From Catenulispora sp. EB89 (lineage in GTDB: Bacteria; Actinomycetota; Actinomycetes; Streptomycetales; Catenulisporaceae), in the NCBI RefSeq assembly GCF_041261445.1, contig NZ_JBGCCU010000012.1, forward strand, positions 186,001 through 250,000: 64,000 nucleotides of DNA, given 5' to 3'. Both the position numbers and the translations under genes were made by a program. Positions within the stretch are counted from its first letter, which is position 1. Every line of letters starts with the position of its first letter. Shown here one piece after another: positions 9,254-17,400 of the stretch. Under the pieces are notes generated by a model that had not been told where the DNA came from, ran no database searches, and saw nothing but the letters and a program-made list of their open reading frames with translations.

Positions 9254-9747
9254 TTCTTTTCGCCGTCGCCGATGGGCGGCAGGCCCTGCATCTGGCGGTA
9301 CTGGTCCATGATCGCGGTGATGGCTTGCAGGGTGTCCTCCCTCATCCCGGCGGCGCGCATCGCCACGCTGCGGACTCCCGCGTGCTTCATGGCCTCCACC
9401 GCGGCGAGTTCGGCCTGCACCGAGTCCGCCAGCTTCTCGTCGAAGAAGTAGGCGACGGACACGCCGAAGAACCCCGCGAGCGCCGACAGTAGCTCGTGCG
9501 AGGGGTTGCTCCGCTTGCCGGTGCGCAACTGCGAGAGGTACACCGCGCCAACTTTCAGGTTCGGCACCCGCTCCTTGAGCTCCTCGGCGACCTCCGCGTT
9601 GGTCCACTGCCGGCCCTGCGGGCGGACCGTCCGGAACAGCTTGTCCAGACGGACGGCAAACGTTGATCGTTCTTCTGCGGAGGACGGCCCGTCCCCGGCG
9701 TCGGTGCGGTCCTCTGTCTCGGACACGGGGTCCTCTGTACTGGGCAT
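9250..9747 (-). CDS. EspR-like helix-turn-helix (XRE) regulator
   Basis: The protein has 165 residues. After a disordered acidic leader of about 28 residues comes FAVRLDKLFRTV, then the HTH with AEVAEELKERVP and VYLSQLRTGKRSNPS, then AGFFGVSVAYFFDE. A helical tail follows (VRSVAMRAAGM, LQAITAIMDQY). This order and wording closely follow mycobacterial EspR, a nucleoid-associated regulator that binds DNA as a dimer of dimers through its C-terminal helices. It forms an operon with the ImmA/IrrE peptidase gene (4-bp overlap) and is transcribed divergently from the antiporter gene across a 463-bp gap containing repeated TAGC-type sites. Autoregulation through those sites is plausible but unproven. 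Confidence 0.85.
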   Translation of the reverse strand: MPSTEDPVSETEDRTDAGDGPSSAEERSTFAVRLDKLFRTVRPQGRQWTNAEVAEELKERVPNLKVGAVYLSQLRTGKRSNPSHELLSALAGFFGVSVAYFFDEKLADSVQAELAAVEAMKHAGVRSVAMRAAGMREDTLQAITAIMDQYRQMQGLPPIGDGEKK

Positions 9748-9861
9748 ACGTTCACCTCCAGCTATCCCGGATTCGCGGTCAGCTAATTTTCACAGGATAG
9801 GACGGCCACGGACAGTTGACAAACCTCCTCAAGTTCCGGAACTGTAGGCCCCGATACGAGA

Positions 9862-9903
9862 TAGCTGGTAGCTAATCTCTTCAACATTGACTAGCGGGTA
9901 GCT
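9862..9903. promoter_or_regulatory. direct repeats in the divergent EspR-like/antiporter intergenic region
   Basis: TAGCTGGTAGCT at 9862-9873 and TAGCGGGTAGCT at 9892-9903 differ at one base and start 30 bp apart, about three helical turns. A related AGCTAATTTT lies at 9780-9789. They sit in the 463-bp gap (9748-10210), which otherwise contains no gene. They are candidate binding sites for the EspR-like protein, whose relatives bind spaced sites. Confidence 0.4.
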
Positions 9904-10210
9904 TTCCTCAAGTCGGCGGCACGACCGCCGCCGGGCATCGGGGGGTGTCTCGCCTGAGCTGTAAGTGCGCTTCCCAGAGCAGGTCGGAGCCGATCCGAAG
10001 CAGTCGGGCTGCGATGTGCCGGGGGTCTTCCGAGCCGACCGCGAGGTCGGGCACGGGTGGCGGGTCAGCCACGCCCGCCACCGTTCGGACCTCCGCGCCG
10101 CCGGCCGCGACGTCTGCGGCGGAACGGACACCCGGCCCGCTCTCCGCCTTCGGACGCGTACCGGCGCCGATCGTCCCGCGCGCCGACCTGTCAACCAGTT
10201 GGGGTGGCAT

Positions 10211-11488
10211 ATGAACATGGATGTAGTCACAGCAGACGTCATCGGCGACATCGCACTTGTCCTCGGAGCCTCCTACGTCTTCGGTGCGCTGGCGCGCCGG
10301 GTCGGGCAGCCGACCGTGGTCGGGCAGATCGTCGCCGGCATCGCCCTCGGGCCGAGCCTGCTCGGCCGGTTCCCGGGCCACCTGTCGCATCGCTTCTTCA
10401 CGACCGACGCAGTGCCCTTCCTGTCCGTCGTCGCCCAGATCGCCGTCGTGGTCTTCATGTTCGGGGTCGGTTACGAGATCGAGCCGCGGTCCATCCGGAA
10501 CAACCGCCGGCCGGTGCTGCTGATCGCGATCGGCGCGATGGTCGTTCCGCTGGCGCTCGGCTCGGCGGTGGCGCTGGGCGTCGAGCACGTCGGCGCCTTC
10601 GACGGCCACCACACCGTCGGCCGCTCCTTCCTGCTCTACATGGGGGTCGCGACGTCGATCACCGCGCTGCCGGTCCTCGCCGCGATCGTCCGGGAGCGCG
10701 GACTGGCCGGCAGCGTCGTCGGCGACGTCGCCACCGCCGCCGCCGGGCTGATGGACGTCCTGGCCTGGCTGGTCCTGGCCGTCGCGCTCATCGGCACCAA
10801 GGGCGCCGGGAGCCGGTCCTGGTCCCAGACCGCGCTGCTGCTCGTGGTGTTCGTCGCGGTCATGTTCCTGGTGGTCCGCCCCGCGCTCCAGTGGTGGAAC
10901 CGCCGCCCCGGTTCGGTGATGGCCAGCCAGGTCCCGATCGCCCTGCTGCTCGCCACGGCCGGCGCCTGGGCCACCGCGGATCTGGGTCTGCACCCGATCT
11001 TCGGCGCCTTCGTCGCCGGGCTCGCCATGCCCAAGCCGGACGGCGCGCCGGACGCCGAGGTGCTGCGCTCCACGGAGCAGACCGGCGGACTGCTGCTGCC
11101 GTTGTTCTTCGTCGTCACCGGCCTGACCACCAACATCGGGGCGCTCAAGGGCGAGGACCTGGCCCTGCTCGCGGTGATCCTGGTGTGCTCGATCGGCGGG
11201 AAGTTCGCCGCCGGCTACGCCACCGCCCGGCTCGCGGGCATGGACAACCGGCGCTCCACCATGATCGGCGCCCTGGTGAACACCAGGGGGCTGACCGAGC
11301 TCATCGCCCTCAACGTGGGGCTGCGCGCCGGCATCATCGACGGCCGGCTGTTCACCATCCTGGTCCTCATGGCCCTGATCACCACCGCCATGACCGGGCC
11401 GCTCATCACCGCGATCCACAAGCGCGACGCCACGGCGCTGGGGATCCCCGACCGGGCGGCCGCCACCGGCGCGCTGGACCCGTCCTGA
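10211..11488 (+). CDS. cation/proton antiporter (CPA2, KefB/NapA-like)
   Basis: The protein has 425 residues and about 12 transmembrane helices, beginning DIALVLGASYVFGALARRVG and including VVGQIVAGIALGPSLLGRFP, the conserved helix of sodium/potassium-proton exchangers. HPIFGAFVAGLAMP and ALVNTRGLTELIALNVGL are also family hallmarks. There is no C-terminal TrkA-N/RCK domain, so it is the short form. ATG at 10211 is chosen because the protein similarity begins there; upstream in-frame sequence is Arg/Ala-rich and not conserved-looking. In biosynthetic loci such antiporters can serve product export or pH tolerance. Here it stands between the EspR-like pair and the LAL regulator, so its role in that locus is only suggested by position. 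Confidence 0.9.
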   Translation: MNMDVVTADVIGDIALVLGASYVFGALARRVGQPTVVGQIVAGIALGPSLLGRFPGHLSHRFFTTDAVPFLSVVAQIAVVVFMFGVGYEIEPRSIRNNRRPVLLIAIGAMVVPLALGSAVALGVEHVGAFDGHHTVGRSFLLYMGVATSITALPVLAAIVRERGLAGSVVGDVATAAAGLMDVLAWLVLAVALIGTKGAGSRSWSQTALLLVVFVAVMFLVVRPALQWWNRRPGSVMASQVPIALLLATAGAWATADLGLHPIFGAFVAGLAMPKPDGAPDAEVLRSTEQTGGLLLPLFFVVTGLTTNIGALKGEDLALLAVILVCSIGGKFAAGYATARLAGMDNRRSTMIGALVNTRGLTELIALNVGLRAGIIDGRLFTILVLMALITTAMTGPLITAIHKRDATALGIPDRAAATGALDPS

Positions 11489-11562
11489 CATCCCCATGAT
11501 CGCGGGCATTCGTCGGGTGCTGAGCCAACCCTTGTCCCTGTGCTGCGAACTGGTGAGACGTG

Positions 11563-14472
11563 ATGGATAAGCTGGTCGAACGAGACGTCGTAGAGAAAAC
11601 CCTGGCCCGGATCCACAACGAGTGCCTGGCAGGACGCAGCCGGCTGGTCGCCCTGGCCGGACCGCTGGCCAGTGGGAAGACCGCGCTGCTGGAGTCCTTC
11701 GCGCGCGAGGCCGCCGGCGCCGGCGCGACCGTCCTGGCCGCCACCGCCTCGAGCCTGGAGCGTTATCAGCCGCTGGGCATCGTCGACCAGCTCCTGAGGG
11801 CGTGTCAGATCCATTGCGACGGCCCGGAACTCGAAGTCCGCGCGCTGGTGGAGAGCGTCGGCGGGGCCGGCGCGCGCCGCGAGGCCGCCCCGCCGGCGCT
11901 CGGCCTGCTGCACGGCGCGCTCCAGCGTCTCTCCGACAGCCCGCCGGTGATCATCCTGATCGACGACGCGCACTTCATGGACACCGAGTCGCTGCAGTGC
12001 CTGCTCACGCTCATGCGGAGGCTGGACAGCGCGCCGGTGTCGTTCGTCGTGACCTACTGCCCCGACATGGGACGGGACAGCGTCCAGCGGGTCATCCAGG
12101 CCGAACTCCTGCGGATGCCGAACTGCACCCAGCTGGACATCGAGCCGCTCTCGGAAACGGGAGTGGCGATGGTGTTGGAGGACTACTTCGACCTCCAGAC
12201 CGCGGGCCGGATCGCCACCGAGGCCCGCGCGCTCAGCGGCGGCCTGCCGTTGCTGGTGCACGCCCTGGCCGAGGACCGCGCCAGCGCGATCGCCGCCTCG
12301 TCCACTTCCTCGCCCGCGGCGGCCAGCGGGTCCGCCGCGCGCCGGACGATGGCCGGCCCGGCCTTCGGCCGCGCGGTGCTCAGCTGCCTGTACCGGGCCG
12401 AGCCGGTGGTCCTGGAGATCGCACAGGCCACGGCCACGCTGGGGGAGTTCCGGTCACCGACCGTCGTCGCGCGGCTGTGCGGCCTGGACCCCGAGGCCGT
12501 CGGGCACGTCGCCGCGTCCCCGGCCGTCGGGGCCCTGCTGGACCACGACCTGCTCCGGCAGCCGAGCGTCCGGGAGGCGGTGCTGCGCAGCATCCCGCAG
12601 CACGACCGGCACCCGATGCGCTCGCGCGCGGCCCGGCTGCTGCACCAGGAAGGCGCCCCGGCCCTGGTGACGGCCGAGCACCTGATGCGGATCGACGAGG
12701 CGATCCCGTGGGCCCGCCAAGTGCTGTGCGAGGCGGCCGAGCAGACTCTCGCCGACGGAAGACCCGAGGCGGCCATCGGCTACCTGGAGCGGGCCCACCG
12801 GGAGTCCGCCGGCGGGCCGGGCCGGATCGCCACCGCTGCCAAGCTCGCCGAGGTCATGTGGCGGCACAACCCCGCGGCGGTGAAGAGCTACCTTCCTGAT
12901 CTGCTCGCCGCCGCCGAACAAGGCGAGCTCTCCGCCGCGCAGTCGGTCCCGGTCGTCCGGAGCCTGCTGTGGAACGGACAGGTGGAGCAGGCGACGCGGG
13001 TGATCGCCCGGCTGCGCGACGCGGCCCAGTCCCCGGCCGGCCACGTTCAGAACGGTCAGATTCAGGGCGTCCAGAACCAGGGCCTCCAGGACGCCGTCCG
13101 GTACGCCGAGCTGCTGCGCACCTGGCTCCCGCTCACCTACCCCGGCATCGCGGCCACCCCCGGAGCGGCGCCTGCGGACTCCGCGCAGGCCGGCCCCGGC
13201 ACCCCCGACAGCCGCGCCGCCGCCGCACTCGGCGCGCTCCTGCGCGGCGCCGGCCACACCGAGACCGTCCCGGCCGCCGAACTCGTCCTGCGCCAGGCCC
13301 TCGCGGGTATCGCGGGCCCCGCCGCGGCGCTGGCCTCGCTCATGGTCCTGGTCTACTCCGACCGCCTCGACGAGGCCTCGGTCTGGTGCGACGCGCTGCG
13401 CGCCTCCATGGGAGAGGCCCACGGGATCGTCTGGTACGCCATGTTCACCGCGGCGCGCGCCGAGATCCACTACCGCCGCGGCGACCTCGCGAACGCGAAG
13501 GCGCAGGCGCACGCGGCGTTCACACTGATGCCGCGCGAGGGTTGGGGGGCGGCCATCGTCATCCCGCTCTCGCTGCTCGTGCTCACCAGCACGGCGATGG
13601 GCGACCTGGCGGAGGCCGAGAGCCACCTCGCCTTCCCGGTGCCCAGCGCAGCCTTCGGAACCCTCGGCGGCGCGGCCTACCTCGACGCCCGGGGCCAGTT
13701 CCACCTGGCGCGCGGCCGTCACGACGCCGCCGTCCAGGACTTCCTGGCCGCCGGACACCTGCTGAAGGTCTGGGGCGTCGACTGCCCGTCCGCGGTGCCG
13801 TGGCGGGTCCACGCGGCCCGCGCCTATCTGCACAAAGGCCTGTCCGAGCAGGCCGAAGAGCTGCTGGCCGAACAGCTGTCGCTGCTGCCCGCGGACCACC
13901 CGCGGGCCCGCGGCCTGGCCTACCGGGCCCTGGCCGCCACCCTGCGTCCGCAGGAACGCTCGCAGGTGTTGCAGAAGGCTGCGACCTCGCTCGACAGCTG
14001 CGGCGACGCGCTGAACCTGGCCTACACGCTCGCCGATCTGAGCCGGGCGCACGAGTCGGTGGGCGAGATCGCCCAGGCTCGGGCGCACGCGCAGAAGGCC
14101 AAGACACTGGCAGAACGCTGTCTTGCGGTGCCGCTGCCCGAACCCCCGCCGCTGACGGTCGACGAAGGACCGGCCGCGCGGTCTCTGAGCGCGTCAACGG
14201 TCTCCACCGTCTCCACGGCGTCTCAGACCTCTACATCCCCTCAGGGCTCGCCGGACTCCTCAGCATCCCTGGCATCCCCGGCCCGCCGGCTCAGCACGGC
14301 GGAGTGGCGGGTCGCCGAACTGGCCGCGCGCGGCTCCACGAACGAGCAGATCGCCCGGAAGCTGTTCATCACGGTCAGCACCGTCGAACAGCACCTCACC
14401 AGCTCCTACCGGAAACTCGGCATCTGCCGCCGCACCCAGCTCCGCGCGTGCCTGCCCGAACTCGTTTCCTGA
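11563..14472 (+). CDS. LAL-type LuxR family transcriptional regulator (AAA ATPase plus HTH)
   Basis: The protein has 969 residues. The N-terminal P-loop ATPase carries Walker A GPLASGKTALLE (about 33-44) and Walker B VIILIDDAHFMDT (about 128-140). A long helical, TPR-like middle follows, then a C-terminal LuxR HTH at about 905-965 (LSTAEWRVAELAARG, STVEQHLTSSYRKLG). This is the large ATP-binding LuxR (LAL) class, typical pathway-specific activators in actinomycete secondary metabolism. ATG at 11563 has GGTGAGA at a good distance; GTG at 11560 directly before it is an alternative. The linker before the HTH is Ser/Thr-rich. It sits directly upstream of the carboxylase gene (24-bp gap) and probably controls this locus. 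Confidence 0.92.
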   Translation: MDKLVERDVVEKTLARIHNECLAGRSRLVALAGPLASGKTALLESFAREAAGAGATVLAATASSLERYQPLGIVDQLLRACQIHCDGPELEVRALVESVGGAGARREAAPPALGLLHGALQRLSDSPPVIILIDDAHFMDTESLQCLLTLMRRLDSAPVSFVVTYCPDMGRDSVQRVIQAELLRMPNCTQLDIEPLSETGVAMVLEDYFDLQTAGRIATEARALSGGLPLLVHALAEDRASAIAASSTSSPAAASGSAARRTMAGPAFGRAVLSCLYRAEPVVLEIAQATATLGEFRSPTVVARLCGLDPEAVGHVAASPAVGALLDHDLLRQPSVREAVLRSIPQHDRHPMRSRAARLLHQEGAPALVTAEHLMRIDEAIPWARQVLCEAAEQTLADGRPEAAIGYLERAHRESAGGPGRIATAAKLAEVMWRHNPAAVKSYLPDLLAAAEQGELSAAQSVPVVRSLLWNGQVEQATRVIARLRDAAQSPAGHVQNGQIQGVQNQGLQDAVRYAELLRTWLPLTYPGIAATPGAAPADSAQAGPGTPDSRAAAALGALLRGAGHTETVPAAELVLRQALAGIAGPAAALASLMVLVYSDRLDEASVWCDALRASMGEAHGIVWYAMFTAARAEIHYRRGDLANAKAQAHAAFTLMPREGWGAAIVIPLSLLVLTSTAMGDLAEAESHLAFPVPSAAFGTLGGAAYLDARGQFHLARGRHDAAVQDFLAAGHLLKVWGVDCPSAVPWRVHAARAYLHKGLSEQAEELLAEQLSLLPADHPRARGLAYRALAATLRPQERSQVLQKAATSLDSCGDALNLAYTLADLSRAHESVGEIAQARAHAQKAKTLAERCLAVPLPEPPPLTVDEGPAARSLSASTVSTVSTASQTSTSPQGSPDSSASLASPARRLSTAEWRVAELAARGSTNEQIARKLFITVSTVEQHLTSSYRKLGICRRTQLRACLPELVS

Positions 14473-14496
14473 TCCACCCCGAGGAAGGTCCGTAAC

Positions 14497-17400
14497 GTGT
14501 TCAAGCGTGTCGCCATCGTCAACCGCGGGGAGCCCGCGATGCGGCTCATCCGAGCCGTGCGGGGACTGGCCGCCCAGACCGGGGAGCGGATCGAGACCGT
14601 CGCCCTGTACACCGACGTCGACCGGGCCGCCACGTTCGTGCGCGAAGCCGACATCGCCCACGACCTCGGTCCGGCCGCCGCCCGGCCGTATCTGAACCTG
14701 GAGATCCTGGAGCGCGCGCTGGTGGCCTCCGGCGCGGACGCGGCCTGGGTGGGCTGGGGCTTCGTCGCCGAGGACCCGGCGTTCGCAGAGCTCTGCGACC
14801 GGATCGGCGTCACCTTCATCGGGCCGTCCGCGGACGCGATGCGCCAGCTCGGCGACAAGATCGGCGCGAAGCTGCTGGCCGAGGAGGTCGGCGTCCCGGT
14901 GGCGCCGTGGAGCCGCGGCGCGGTGGAGACGCTGCCGGCCGCGATCGAGGCGGCGGCCCGCATCGGCTACCCGCTGATGCTGAAGGCCACCGCCGGCGGC
15001 GGCGGACGCGGCATCCGGGTGATCACCGACGAGTCAGAACTCGTCGATGCTTATGAGCGCACCAGCGCTGAGGCGGCGCGCGCCTTCGGCTCCGGCGTGG
15101 TGTTCCTGGAGCAGCTGGTGACCGGGGCCCGGCACGTCGAGGTGCAGGTGATCGCCGACGGCCAGGGCACGGCCTGGGCGCTGGGCGTCCGCGACTGCTC
15201 GGTGCAGCGCCGCAACCAGAAGATCATCGAGGAGTCCGCCTCGCCGGTCCTGGCACCGGAGCAGGCCGCCGACCTGAAGGCCTCGGCCGAGCGGCTGGCG
15301 CTGGCGGTCGGCTACCGGGGCGCGGCGACCGTCGAGTTCCTGTACCACCCCGGGAGCCGGTCGTTCGCGTTCCTGGAGGTGAACACCCGGCTCCAGGTCG
15401 AGCACCCGATCACCGAGTGCACCACCGGGTTCGACCTGGTCTGGGCCCAGCTGCACGTGGCTTCCGGGGGCACTCTGGACGGCTTGGCGCCGGCCGAGCG
15501 CGGGCACGCCATCGAGGCCCGGCTCAACGCCGAGGACCCGGACCGCGACTTCGCCCCCGCGCCGGGCCGGATCGTCCGGCTGGACCTGCCGGCCGGACCG
15601 GGCATCCGGGTCGACACCGGGGTCGGCGTCGGCGACGTCATCCCCGCCGACTTCGACTCGATGATCGCGAAGATCATCGCCTACGGCCGGGACCGCGAGC
15701 AGGCCCTGGGCCGGCTGCGTCAGGCGATGGCTGAGACCACGGTCGTGATCGAGGGCGGCGCCACCAACAAGAGCTTCGTACTGGAGCTGCTGGACCGGCC
15801 CGAGGTGGTCGACGGCAGCGCCGACACCGGCTGGATCGACCGGGTCCGCGCGGCCGGCGGCCTGGTCCGGCACCGGCACAGCGGCGTCGCGCTCGCGGCC
15901 GCCGCCATCGAGGCGTACGGCGAGGCCGAGGCCCTTGAGCGGCGCCGGCTGCTGGACACCGCCGCCGGCGGCCGTCCGCAGGTGCGCCATGACAGCGGCC
16001 GTCCGCTGGATCTGAAGCTGCGCGGCGCGGGCCACCGGGTGCGCGTCGCGCGGATCGACGCGCACCGGTTCCGCGTGCTGATCGAATCAGGGTCCGAAGC
16101 CGACGCGGTCCAGACCGCCGACGTCGAGATCGAGCGCTTCGACGAGCACCTGGGCCGGATCACGGTCAACGGCCGGCGGCACCGCCTGCTCACCGCCACG
16201 CACGGCCCGGTCCACCTGGTCGAGGTGGACGGCGTCGGGCACCGGGTGAGCCGGGACGAGGGCGGCGTCGTCCGGTCCCCGGCTCCGGCGCTGGTGGTGG
16301 CTTCGCCGGCCGGGGTCGGGGAACTGGTCGAGGCCGGGGCGCCGGTGCTCGTGCTGGAGAGCATGAAGATGGAGACGGTGCTGCGCGCGCCGTTCCGGGC
16401 GCGGTTGGTGGAGCTCGCGGCGGCCGTGGGGAGTCAGGTGCAGGCCGGGGAGGCTCTGCTGCGCTTGGAGCCCGCGCCTGATGAGGACTCTGATTCTGCT
16501 GCTGTCGACGCCTCCGTTGTCGCCTCTGATGGTGCCGGATCCGCCGCGCTGGCCGCTTTGGACCTGCCCGCCGAACCCGACGCCGTCCCCACCGCCCGGC
16601 GCCTGGTCCGCGGCCAGGAGGACCTGCGCGGCCTGCTGCTCGGCTACGACGTCGACCCGCACGACGAGCGCCGCGTCCTGGACGACTACCTCGCCGCGCG
16701 GGAAGCGGCCGTCGAAGCCGGCGACCGTCCGCTGGCCGCCGAGGTCGCGCTCATCGAGGTCTTCGCCGACCTGGCCGAGCTCAGCCGCAACCGCCCGGCG
16801 GGGGAGGAGTTCGGCGGCCACAACCAGGGCCATGTCCACAGCGCCCGCGAGTACTTCCACACATATCTGCAGAGCCTTGATGTCGAGCGCGCCGGGCTCC
16901 CGGCGGCGTTCCAGGCCAAGCTCTCCAAGGCGCTGGCGCACTACGGCGTGCCGGATCTGGAGCCGGGCCCGGACCTGCAGGCCGCGGTGTTCCGCATCTT
17001 CCTGGCCCAGCAGCGTGCCGCCTCCGACGCCGCCGCCGTCGCGGCCCTGCTGCGCACGTGGCTGCGGGAGGCGCCGCCGCCGGAGGCGCTGCGCCGGCGG
17101 GTCGGGCTCGCGCTGGAGCACCTGGTGGCCGCCACGCAGGTTCGCTTCCCGGTGGTCAGCGACTTGGCGCGCGGCGTGGTGTTCGCCTGGCTCGGGCAGC
17201 CGTTCCTGCGCCGGCGCCGGGCGCTCGTCTACGACCGGGTTCGCAGGCATCTGCGATACCTGGACCAGAACCCGCACGCTGCTGATCGCGCCGACCGGAT
17301 CGCGGAGATGGTGAGCAGCACCGAGCCGCTGGTCCGCCTGCTCGGCCAGCGCCTGGTCCGCGCCGGTCTGGACAACACGGTGATGCTGGAGGTCCTGACC

